From the NCBI GenBank assembly GCA_900544365.1, contig UQVF01000034.1, forward strand, positions 1 to 20,884: a stretch of 20,884 nucleotides of DNA, written 5' to 3'. Under the pieces are notes generated by a model, which saw only the letters and a program-made list of their open reading frames with translations, was not told the origin of the DNA and did not search any database. Position 1 is the stretch's first letter; every line of letters starts with the position of its first letter. A program made the position numbers and the translations under genes. Below are positions 12,261 to 19,320 of the stretch, one piece after another. The stretch comes from an uncultured Veillonella sp. (lineage in GTDB: Bacteria > Bacillota > Negativicutes > Veillonellales > Veillonellaceae).

Positions 12261-13545
12261 AGATAGTTATTATTCCTGGGCACCCTTGGTGGATAGTTTA
12301 TTAGATGCTTATGAAAGTCAAGGGGATTTTCAAACTGTTATTGAAGTGGAAAAAGCGAATGAAACACGAAAACATGTGGAGATGGTGGTGCCCTTGCTGA
12401 CGATGGAAGAATTGGCAGACCAAGTAGACCACAGTCGCACTGTGTTGAATGCATTCTATGGAGAAGATTGTATTAATCAGTATCATACGTATCGGCACCG
12501 TATGTTTCACTGTACTATGCCTATGAATCGCAGCGAAGAGAAAAGTTTGTACGGAGATATGTGGAGTACTCTGTTGCGCTTTAGACAAGCTATCACAGAA
12601 GCTATGGGTGAGTTGATTACAAAGGATACACCTTTATTGCTCGCTTGTTCTGGTGGGGTAGACTCAATTGCTTTGTTGCATTATATGTACCTAGAAGGAT
12701 TCACAAATGTAGGTGTGTTTACTATGGACCATGGTCTACGACTAGAGGCAGCGGAAGAAGTCACTTTGGTGGAATGGTATGCGTTGCAATTTGGGATGCC
12801 TTGTTTTACAGTCCAAGAACATGTTATGGAAAAGGCTAAAGAAGTAGGGGTATCCTTTGAAATGATGGGGCGTCAACTGCGGTATGCGCATTTGCGAGAC
12901 ATTGCAGAAGATCAGGGCTATGAATATATTGTGACAGCTCACCACTTAGATGATCAAGGGGAAACCATTTTAGCGCATCTATTACGTGGATCTGGGCTAG
13001 AGGGCTTGCAAGGTATGAAGGCCATAACGGAAGATGTGTGGCGACCTTGTTTAACTGTGCCCAAGCAAGTATTACAAGACTATGCGAAGTGGTTACATTG
13101 TTTTTATGGAGAAGATGCATCAAATTTAGATACCACCTATGATAGAAATTGGATTCGCCAAGTGTTAATGCCTACTTGTGTAGAGAGGTATCCGCAAACG
13201 GTGCATGCTGTGTGCCGTTTAGGGGAGTTGGCGCAATGTGATGTCTCTTATTTTGAGCAAGCGGTGACACGGTTAGAAACGGAATATGTCAGTCATACTG
13301 GAGATGGCATAGTATTGGATAAACGAGGCTTGATGGGTGAGCATGATGCTTTAGTGAGCCGGTTGTGGAAACGAATATTAGGTCCTTATGTACGACCAGA
13401 ACAGTTGAGCCAAACGGTGATGGATAGCTTGCTTTCACTGGTAAAAGGGCCCAAAGGAAAAGAATTTAGGTTTCGTCAGGTGCAAGTTTTGACGTCATAT
13501 GATACAATTAAGATTGTTCTATGTAATGACATAGAAAAGAAATAG
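12247..13545 (+). CDS. tilS: tRNA(Ile)-lysidine synthase with an N-terminal extension
   Basis: TilS attaches lysine to cytidine 34 of the AUA-reading isoleucine tRNA, an essential modification. The N-type PP-loop ATPase core begins near residue 105: LLLACSGGVDSIALLHY (130-146), TMDHGLR (159-165), VTAHHLDDQGETILAHLLRG (229-248), RPCLTVPK (266-273) and FYGEDASNLDTTYDRNWIR (286-304), where relatives have REDSSN-type sequences. Normally the PP-loop is about 20 to 30 residues from the start, so residues 1-104 are extra. They contain no motif I recognise, only FYGED at 70-74, which echoes the one in the core. After the core only about 120 residues remain, suggesting a short C-terminal region. An in-frame ATG at 12559 would give a standard start, but GGAG is only two bases before it, too close for good initiation. 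The gene overlaps ppx by 14 bases. Confidence 0.9.
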   Translation: MVEDRDSYYSWAPLVDSLLDAYESQGDFQTVIEVEKANETRKHVEMVVPLLTMEELADQVDHSRTVLNAFYGEDCINQYHTYRHRMFHCTMPMNRSEEKSLYGDMWSTLLRFRQAITEAMGELITKDTPLLLACSGGVDSIALLHYMYLEGFTNVGVFTMDHGLRLEAAEEVTLVEWYALQFGMPCFTVQEHVMEKAKEVGVSFEMMGRQLRYAHLRDIAEDQGYEYIVTAHHLDDQGETILAHLLRGSGLEGLQGMKAITEDVWRPCLTVPKQVLQDYAKWLHCFYGEDASNLDTTYDRNWIRQVLMPTCVERYPQTVHAVCRLGELAQCDVSYFEQAVTRLETEYVSHTGDGIVLDKRGLMGEHDALVSRLWKRILGPYVRPEQLSQTVMDSLLSLVKGPKGKEFRFRQVQVLTSYDTIKIVLCNDIEKK

Positions 13546-13567
13546 AGCTAACTAATAAGGAGTTACT

Positions 13568-14104
13568 ATGATACCAGAAGTGAAAGAACTATTACTTTCA
13601 GAAGAACAAATTCAAAAACGAGTGGCGGAATTAGGCCGTCAAATTACAGAAGATTATAAAGGTAAAGAAATTGTCCTTGTAGGTGTATTAAAAGGGGCCA
13701 TTGTATTCTTTACAGATTTAGCACGTCATATTGAAGGCGATATAAAAATGGATTTTATTTCTTGCTCCAGCTACGGTAGTAGCACGGTGAGCAGCGGTGT
13801 TGTGCGCATTCTAAAGGATTTAGATCGCCCTGTAGAAGGAAAGCACGTCATTGTAGTAGAAGATATTGTGGATACAGGGACTACATTGTCCTATTTATTA
13901 GAAAATTTGCAATCTCGTAAGGCAGCAAGCGTTCGTCTTTGTTCCTTGTTGAATAAACCAGATCGTCGTAAAGTAGATGTCCATGTAGACTATGAGGGAT
14001 TTGTTATCCCAGATGAGTTTGTTATCGGTTATGGTCTAGATTACGATGAAAAATATCGTCAATTGCCTTATATCGGTATTTTGAAAGAAGAAGTCTATCA
14101 ATAA
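13568..14104 (+). CDS. hpt: Hypoxanthine phosphoribosyltransferase
   Basis: Hpt salvages hypoxanthine and guanine with PRPP to make IMP and GMP. The 178-residue protein has LVGVLKGAIVFFTDLARHI (37-55), the flexible-loop region SCSSYGSSTVSSG (65-77) and the PRPP-binding motif VIVVEDIVDTGTTL (94-107) with the acidic pair Glu98-Asp99. The ending PDEFVIGYGLDYDEKYRQLP is typical of the bacterial Hpt group. AAGGAG (13557-13562) is five bases before the ATG. It starts 22 bases after tilS and is followed by ftsH, the conserved tilS-hpt-ftsH order of Firmicutes. Confidence 0.95.
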   Translation: MIPEVKELLLSEEQIQKRVAELGRQITEDYKGKEIVLVGVLKGAIVFFTDLARHIEGDIKMDFISCSSYGSSTVSSGVVRILKDLDRPVEGKHVIVVEDIVDTGTTLSYLLENLQSRKAASVRLCSLLNKPDRRKVDVHVDYEGFVIPDEFVIGYGLDYDEKYRQLPYIGILKEEVYQ

Positions 14105-14107
14105 TCG

Positions 14108-14136
14108 TTGATATATTCGACAAAATTTGATATGAT
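14108..14136 (+). promoter_or_regulatory. Promoter of ftsH
   Basis: TTGATA (14108-14113) and TATGAT (14131-14136) are 17 bases apart, each matching consensus at four to five of six positions. Transcription would begin near 14143, allowing ftsH to be expressed apart from hpt. Confidence 0.6.
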
Positions 14137-14179
14137 AAATAAGTATCAATTTAGATTATAGATGAGAAAGGAGAAAAAT

Positions 14180-16093
14180 TTGAAGCGAGGCTTAAAAAAT
14201 GTACTCCTCTATTTGTTGATAATTGTGGCCGCAGTGGCAGCAATTAACTCTTTTTCTGAAGGTTCTAAAAATAAATCAGAAATTACATATACATCGTTCC
14301 TACAAGAGGTACAACGAAAAAATGTAGAGAGTGTCACAATTACAGGGGATCATTCGATTACAGGTAAATTAAAATCCGGTACAGAATTTGCAACCTATGC
14401 ACCGAGTGATGCAGGTATCTTTGCAAAACTGTCCGAAGGTGGTGTCGATGTGACAGCGCAACCGCCTGAGCAACCAGCTTGGTGGGTGAGCTTATTAACA
14501 TCTGCCTTACCAATTGTATTGATTATTGGATTCTGGTTCTTTATGATGCAATCTACACAAGGTGGATCTGGTCGTGTCATGAATTTTGGTAAATCTCGTG
14601 CAAAAATGCAAGGAGAAGGCAAAGTGAATGTAACGTTTAAAGATGTGGCAGGTGCAGATGAAGCGAAACAAGAATTAGAAGAAGTTGTTGAATTCTTGCG
14701 CAATCCTGGCAAATTCAATGCGATTGGCGCTAAAATTCCGAAAGGGGTCTTGTTATTTGGCCCTCCAGGTACAGGTAAAACTTTACTAGCTCGTGCCGTG
14801 GCAGGGGAAGCAGGGGTTCCATTCTTTACGATCAGTGGTTCTGACTTTGTAGAAATGTTCGTCGGTGTCGGTGCATCTCGTGTACGTGACTTATTTAGTC
14901 AGGCTAAGAAAAATGCACCATGCATTATCTTTATCGATGAAATTGATGCGGTAGGTCGACAACGTGGTGCCGGTCTAGGTGGCGGTCATGATGAACGAGA
15001 GCAAACCTTGAACCAATTATTGGTAGAAATGGATGGTTTCGGTGCTAACGAAGGTATTATTACCATTGCCGCTACGAACCGCCCAGACATTTTAGACCCA
15101 GCATTATTGCGTCCAGGTCGTTTTGACCGTCAAGTGACTGTAGGTCGTCCAGATCTTCGTGGTCGTGAAGCGATTTTACAAGTCCATGCTCGTAATAAAC
15201 CGTTGGATCCAGATGTAGATTTAAAAACCATTGCGAAAAAAGTGCCTGGCTTTACTGGTGCTGATTTGAGCAATTTATTAAATGAAGCAGCTTTATTGGC
15301 AGCTCGTCAAGATCGTAAAACGATTTCCATGCATGACTTAGAAGAGGCTAGTGAGAAAGTAAGCTATGGTCCTGAGCGCAGAAGTCATGTGGTAAGTGAA
15401 AAAGAGCGTGAATTGACAGCCTACCATGAATCTGGACATGCTATTGTGGCTCATTTATGGCCGAACGCAGACCCTGTTCATAAGGTAACAATCATTCCTC
15501 GTGGTAGCGCAGGTGGTTACACTATGATGCTTCCACAAGAAGAGAAAAACTATATGACCCGTTCCCAATTGTTGGCGCAAATCCGCGTGGCTTTGGGTGG
15601 CCGTTGTGCAGAGGCAATCGTACTGAAAGAAATCAGTAGTGGTGCTTCTGGAGATTTACAAATGGTAACCAATATTGCTCGTGAAATGATTACTCGTTTA
15701 GGTATGAGCGATGAGTTAGGGCCATTGGTATTTGGTGAACATCAAGAGCAAGTCTTCTTAGGTAAAAGCTTAGGATCTGAACGCAATTATGGCGAAGCAG
15801 TAGCTGAAAAAATTGACAACGAAATGCATCGTATTGTAGCAGAAGCATACGGTGATGTGATGAACTTGTTAACAGAAAATATTGATTTCTTACATAATAT
15901 GGCAAAAGCGTTATTAGAAGAAGAAACAATTGATTCTAAACAAGTGGAAAACCTGTATCGTTATGGGACTTTACTAAGTCCAGAAGAGGCACAGGCAAAA
16001 GCAGAAGCGGAAGCGGAAGAGAATAGTAAAAAGTCTCCTCTAGAAGCGGCTGGAATTGTTATGCCAGATAAAATTGATACATCAAAAGAATAA
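14180..16093 (+). CDS. ftsH: ATP-dependent zinc metalloprotease FtsH
   Basis: FtsH is a hexameric inner-membrane AAA protease that degrades misassembled membrane proteins and regulators. With the TTG start the protein has 637 residues. It shows membrane segments at about 7-24 and 105-123 flanking a small outer domain, Walker A GPPGTGKT (194-201), Walker B IIFIDE (249-254), the second region of homology TNRPDILDPALLRPGRFDR (299-317), the zinc site HESGH (416-420) and the third ligand Asp492 in SGASGDLQ. The C-terminal tail is Glu/Ala/Lys-rich. AAAGGAG (14167-14173) is six bases before the TTG at 14180, and MKRGLKNVLLYLLII is how family members begin. An ATG six codons upstream (14162) lacks a ribosome binding site and itself overlaps the real one, so TTG is the better start. 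Confidence 0.95.
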   Translation: MKRGLKNVLLYLLIIVAAVAAINSFSEGSKNKSEITYTSFLQEVQRKNVESVTITGDHSITGKLKSGTEFATYAPSDAGIFAKLSEGGVDVTAQPPEQPAWWVSLLTSALPIVLIIGFWFFMMQSTQGGSGRVMNFGKSRAKMQGEGKVNVTFKDVAGADEAKQELEEVVEFLRNPGKFNAIGAKIPKGVLLFGPPGTGKTLLARAVAGEAGVPFFTISGSDFVEMFVGVGASRVRDLFSQAKKNAPCIIFIDEIDAVGRQRGAGLGGGHDEREQTLNQLLVEMDGFGANEGIITIAATNRPDILDPALLRPGRFDRQVTVGRPDLRGREAILQVHARNKPLDPDVDLKTIAKKVPGFTGADLSNLLNEAALLAARQDRKTISMHDLEEASEKVSYGPERRSHVVSEKERELTAYHESGHAIVAHLWPNADPVHKVTIIPRGSAGGYTMMLPQEEKNYMTRSQLLAQIRVALGGRCAEAIVLKEISSGASGDLQMVTNIAREMITRLGMSDELGPLVFGEHQEQVFLGKSLGSERNYGEAVAEKIDNEMHRIVAEAYGDVMNLLTENIDFLHNMAKALLEEETIDSKQVENLYRYGTLLSPEEAQAKAEAEAEENSKKSPLEAAGIVMPDKIDTSKE

Positions 16094-16110
16094 TCTAAGA
16101 TGATATGGAT

Positions 16111-16144
16111 AAGGTATCTTCCCAATAGGGAGGATACCTTTTGC
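16111..16144 (+). terminator. Terminator after ftsH
   Basis: AAGGTATC-TTCCC (16111-16123) pairs with GGGAG-GATACCTT (16128-16140), with a short AATA loop, followed only by TTGC. The stem is strong but the T run is short, so some read-through to birA is possible. Confidence 0.65.
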
Positions 16145-16187
16145 ATTATGGAAATAGTGTACGGTATCCCTAACGTAGGGGGAAGTT

Positions 16188-16217
16188 TTGATTGTACCAA
16201 ATTTGCATAGCTATGAT
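16188..16217 (+). promoter_or_regulatory. Promoter of birA-coaX-dusB
   Basis: TTGATT (16188-16193) and TATGAT (16212-16217) are 18 bases apart. Transcription would begin near 16224, leaving a leader of about 85 bases before the GTG start. Confidence 0.5.
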
Positions 16218-16262
16218 TGATGAATTCCATAGAAAATACTTGCTTTTTATGTGGGACCTCTG

Positions 16263-16277
16263 TACAATCGTATTGTA
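16263..16277 (+). promoter_or_regulatory. Dyad TACAAT-CGT-ATTGTA in the birA leader
   Basis: TACAAT (16263-16268) and ATTGTA (16272-16277) form a perfect six-base inverted repeat; a further TACAA occurs at 16286-16290. It lies between the proposed promoter and the birA start. BirA operators in Firmicutes contain TTGTAAAC/GTTTACAA half-sites with a longer gap; TTGTAAAC is present (16273-16280) but its partner is not in the usual place. A self-regulating operator or a small hairpin are both possible. Confidence 0.35.
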
Positions 16278-16309
16278 AACCTCGCTACAAGGTAAGGAGG
16301 CGACAAGCC

Positions 16310-17293
16310 GTGAGAGATGAAATACTAGACTTTTTAAAAGAAAACAGAAATCAATTTGTATCAGGGCAGGCTATGTCTGAGGCGTGCCATGTGTCACGTA
16401 CAGCTATTTGGAAACATATAGAAGTATTGCGTAAACGTGGTTATGTGATTGAATCCTTCACAAAGAAAGGGTACCGCTTGCTAGAGGAGCCTAATCTTAT
16501 TAGCCCTGAAGAGATGGAAGGGGTACTAAAAACAAAAACGTTTGGAAGATACTATGTATATGAGGAACGTTTAGAGTCTACAAATACTATTGCTAAGGCC
16601 TTGGCTATGGATGGAGTTCCAGAAGGTACCGTGGTATGCGCAGAAGAGCAATCATCTGGTCGCGGTCGATTATCTAGAGGTTGGTATTCACCATATGGGA
16701 AAGGATTATGGTTTAGTTTAATTTTAAGACCGAAATTTTTGCCTATGGAAGCTTCAAAATGTACTTTAATGGCAGGCGTTGCATTAGTAAAAGCATTCCG
16801 TGCATTGGGGTTATCAGAGGCGGGTATCAAATGGCCTAATGATATATTAGTAGGATCTCGAAAAATGGTGGGTATTCTGACAGAAATGAATGGCACTATG
16901 GAGGAGATTAATTATATTGTGCTGGGGATTGGTATTAATACCCATACTACTATTGAGGAAGTCAGCGAGGACTTAAAGGATAAGATTATGTCTTTCGCTA
17001 TAGCAGGTGTAGAGGTGGACCGTAAAGAGGCATTTGCTGTGATTTTAAAGGCTTTAGAAGAGCAGTATGAAAAGGTATGTCATGAAGGTTTTGATTCTAC
17101 ATTAGAAGAATGGAAAGAATATAGTGTAACTTTATATAAAGAGGTATTGGTAAAAGCGCCAGATAAGGATTATATAGGGTATGCTAAAGATTTAGATAGA
17201 GATGGAAATCTAATCGTTCAATTAGAGGATGGGCGAGAAGAACGTATCATAGCAGGAGATGTATCTATACGCTCTCTTGGAGGAGGATATTAA
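16310..17293 (+). CDS. birA: Bifunctional biotin-protein ligase and biotin operon repressor
   Basis: BirA makes biotinyl-AMP and transfers biotin to carrier proteins; with its N-terminal helix-turn-helix it also represses biotin genes. The 327-residue form has the winged helix at about 14-56 (SGQAMSEACHVSRTAIWKHI), the biotin/ATP loop SSGRGRLSRGWYSP (115-128), KWPNDILVGSRKMVGILTEM (174-193) with Lys185 as the probable adenylate-site lysine, VLGIGIN (204-210) and a C-terminal SH3-like domain ending near the conserved EERIIAGDVSIR. The GTG at 16310 is chosen because AAGGAGG (16294-16300) is nine bases upstream; 31 in-frame codons before it have a cysteine-rich, non-family sequence. A biotin ligase fits a genome with biotin-dependent carboxyltransferases, as at 9388-10794. 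coaX follows after one base. Confidence 0.93.
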   Translation: MRDEILDFLKENRNQFVSGQAMSEACHVSRTAIWKHIEVLRKRGYVIESFTKKGYRLLEEPNLISPEEMEGVLKTKTFGRYYVYEERLESTNTIAKALAMDGVPEGTVVCAEEQSSGRGRLSRGWYSPYGKGLWFSLILRPKFLPMEASKCTLMAGVALVKAFRALGLSEAGIKWPNDILVGSRKMVGILTEMNGTMEEINYIVLGIGINTHTTIEEVSEDLKDKIMSFAIAGVEVDRKEAFAVILKALEEQYEKVCHEGFDSTLEEWKEYSVTLYKEVLVKAPDKDYIGYAKDLDRDGNLIVQLEDGREERIIAGDVSIRSLGGGY

Positions 17294-17294
17294 G

Positions 17295-18062
17295 ATGTTA
17301 TTAGTTGTGGACGTAGGGAATACGAATATCGTATTAGGCGTATATGAGGGTAATGAAATTATGGCCCATTGGCGCATTTCTACTGATCGTGGAAGAACTA
17401 CTGATGAATATGGAATGTTATTAAGTAATTTATTTCTTCACGATCCTAAGGTTAATAAAGAGGATGTAGAGGCTGTTATTATTTCCTCTGTTGTGCCTCC
17501 ATTGAACCCTACGTTGGAGCGTGTGTGTTTGCGCTACTTTCACAAAAAACCATTATTTGTAGGTCCTGGTATTAAAACAGGGATTTCTATTAAGTATGAA
17601 AATCCTCGTGAATTGGGCGCCGATTTAATTGTAGATGCGGTGGCTGCCTATGAAAAATATGGAGGTAACTTAATTATCATTGACTTTGGTACAGCTACGA
17701 CATATTCCGCTGTATTAGATGGTGGTGTGTACTTAGGCGGCGCTATTTCTCCAGGGATTGGTATCTCTGCAGAAGCCTTATTTGGCCGCACTGCTAAGTT
17801 ACCAAGAATTGAAATTAAAAATCCTGGACCTGTCATTGGTCGCAACACAGTTGGCGCCATGCAGGCAGGTGTATTATTTGGGTATGTTGGACAAGTGGAA
17901 GGCATTGTGGCACGTATGAAACTAGAAATGCCAGAAGATACAAAGGTAGTGGCTACTGGGGGATTAGCGCCTCTTATTAGCGCAGAAACTGATGTGATTG
18001 ACCACATTGATCCAATGATGACATTAGAAGGATTACGACTTATTTATGAAAGAAATCAATAA
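17295..18062 (+). CDS. coaX: Type III pantothenate kinase
   Basis: CoaX phosphorylates pantothenate, the first step of coenzyme A synthesis, and is not inhibited by CoA. The 255-residue ASKHA-fold protein has DVGNTNIVLG (6-15), the TTDEYG region (35-40), GPGIKTGI (90-97), GADLIVDAVAAY (108-119) with Asp110 as expected general base, IIDFGTATTYS (128-138) and GGAISPGIGISAEALFGRTA (148-167). The ATG at 17295 is chosen because GGAGGAGG (17279-17286) is placed for it; an upstream in-frame ATG lies inside birA and gives a non-family start. Only one base separates it from birA, and dusB begins inside its end, so the three genes form one operon. The pairing with birA is common in Firmicutes. Confidence 0.95.
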   Translation: MLLVVDVGNTNIVLGVYEGNEIMAHWRISTDRGRTTDEYGMLLSNLFLHDPKVNKEDVEAVIISSVVPPLNPTLERVCLRYFHKKPLFVGPGIKTGISIKYENPRELGADLIVDAVAAYEKYGGNLIIIDFGTATTYSAVLDGGVYLGGAISPGIGISAEALFGRTAKLPRIEIKNPGPVIGRNTVGAMQAGVLFGYVGQVEGIVARMKLEMPEDTKVVATGGLAPLISAETDVIDHIDPMMTLEGLRLIYERNQ

Positions 18063-19059
18063 TGAATCCTGGCACATAGGACATGTCACAATTCCAGGCC
18101 GTATCGGGTTAGCGCCCATGGCAGGTTTTAGCGATGTGTCCTATCGCTTATTAGCAAAAGAAATGGGAGCCTCTTTCGTATGTACGGAAATGGTTAGTGC
18201 TATGGGGATTAAATACAATAATGAACATACAAAAGAATTACTTTACATGGAAGAGGTAGAACAGCCAGTGTCCATGCAAATCTTTGGATCCGATCCAGAA
18301 GCCATAGCCATTGGGGCAAAAGTGGTTGAGGAAGCGGGTGCACCTATAGTAGATATAAATATGGGCTGTCCAGTGAAGAAAGTAGTATCATCTGGTGATG
18401 GCTCTGCTTTGATGAAGACGCCAGATTTAGCGATGAAGGTGGCAGAAGCAGCTGTGAAAGCGGTGCAAATTCCAGTGACTGTTAAATTGCGATTAGGTTG
18501 GGATGATACATCTATCAATGTGGTAGATATGGCACAACGCATGGAATCGGTAGGAATCGCTGCTGTAGCTGTTCATGGCAGAACAAGAGAGCAAATGTAT
18601 AGTGGTAAGGCCAATTGGGATTACATTAAAGAGGTGAAATCAGCCTTAACGATTCCTGTCATCGGCAATGGTGATGTTAATTCTCCTGAAAGTGCAAAAG
18701 CTTTATTAGAGTATACTGGTTGTGATGCGATGCTTATAGGACGTGCTGCGCAAGGTAATCCGTGGTTATTTAGACAAATTCAGGAATATTTAGAAACGGG
18801 AAGATATAGTCCCAATCCGACGGGGACTGAACGAATTACTATGCTGCTACGTCATTACGATTTATTATGCCGTTACAAAGGTGTGGACTTAGCAACAAGA
18901 GAAATTCGGACACATGCTAGTTTCTATATTAAAGGCTTACCAGAAGCAGCGAGATGGAGAAATGCATTAAATGTAGCTATGGGTCGTGAGGCTTTTGTTG
19001 GAGTAGTGGAAGAGTATAGAGTATTCTTGAATGATTATGCTGGAAAAACAATGCGATGA
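18046..19059 (+). CDS. dusB: tRNA-dihydrouridine synthase, DusB type
   Basis: This flavoenzyme reduces specific uridines in the D-loop of tRNAs using NADPH. The 337-residue protein has the TIM-barrel stretch LAPMAGFSDVSYR (22-34), the catalytic motif DINMGCPVKK (103-112) with Cys108 as proton donor, VKLRLGWDD, AVHGRTREQMYSGKANWDYI and FMN-binding IGNGDVNSPESA and IGRAAQGNPWLF. The AM-GASFVCTEMVSA region and full length favour the DusB group of Firmicutes over DusA/C. It begins 17 bases before the end of coaX with no strong ribosome binding site, so it probably depends on translation of coaX. It is the last gene of the birA operon. Confidence 0.92.
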   Translation: MKEINNESWHIGHVTIPGRIGLAPMAGFSDVSYRLLAKEMGASFVCTEMVSAMGIKYNNEHTKELLYMEEVEQPVSMQIFGSDPEAIAIGAKVVEEAGAPIVDINMGCPVKKVVSSGDGSALMKTPDLAMKVAEAAVKAVQIPVTVKLRLGWDDTSINVVDMAQRMESVGIAAVAVHGRTREQMYSGKANWDYIKEVKSALTIPVIGNGDVNSPESAKALLEYTGCDAMLIGRAAQGNPWLFRQIQEYLETGRYSPNPTGTERITMLLRHYDLLCRYKGVDLATREIRTHASFYIKGLPEAARWRNALNVAMGREAFVGVVEEYRVFLNDYAGKTMR

Positions 19060-19131
19060 GATCTGTCGTCTGTGAATAGTCATGAAAGATTAGAATATTG
19101 AGAATAAAAAAACTTCATATATCTGTAAAAA

Positions 19132-19150
19132 CGCTTGTATAGCGGATTTT
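19132..19150 (+). terminator. Weak terminator candidate after dusB
   Basis: CGCT (19132-19135) and AGCG (19141-19144) pair, with AAAA before and GATTTT after. The stem is only four pairs plus an A-T extension, so this is tentative; no better signal lies between dusB and the cstA promoter. Confidence 0.3.
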
Positions 19151-19187
19151 GAAAAGATAACTGATTGCCATTATGAGAAATAGTAAA

Positions 19188-19215
19188 TTGACATTGTTGA
19201 AAAAGATACTATAAT
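19188..19215 (+). promoter_or_regulatory. Consensus promoter and long leader of the cstA-like gene
   Basis: TTGACA (19188-19193) and TATAAT (19210-19215) are both perfect, 16 bases apart. Transcription from about 19222 gives a leader of roughly 100 bases, whose ends can pair through AATACC (19225-19230) and GGTATT (19278-19283). No known riboswitch is recognised in it. AGGGGGTG (19308-19315) is the ribosome binding site. Confidence 0.75.
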
Positions 19216-19320
19216 TAAAATAGAAATACCAATTTACTTTTTTGCATAGATCATAGGGTGATGTCATGTAGTGAATAGGTATTGTAGGCGTGACTCATCC
19301 AGCATTTAGGGGGTGTATGT

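Noticed and set aside
16217..16309. 31-codon upstream extension of BirA with several cysteines
   Set aside because: It overlaps the proposed -10 box and leader and has no ribosome binding site, while the GTG at 16310 has AAGGAGG and a family-like start.
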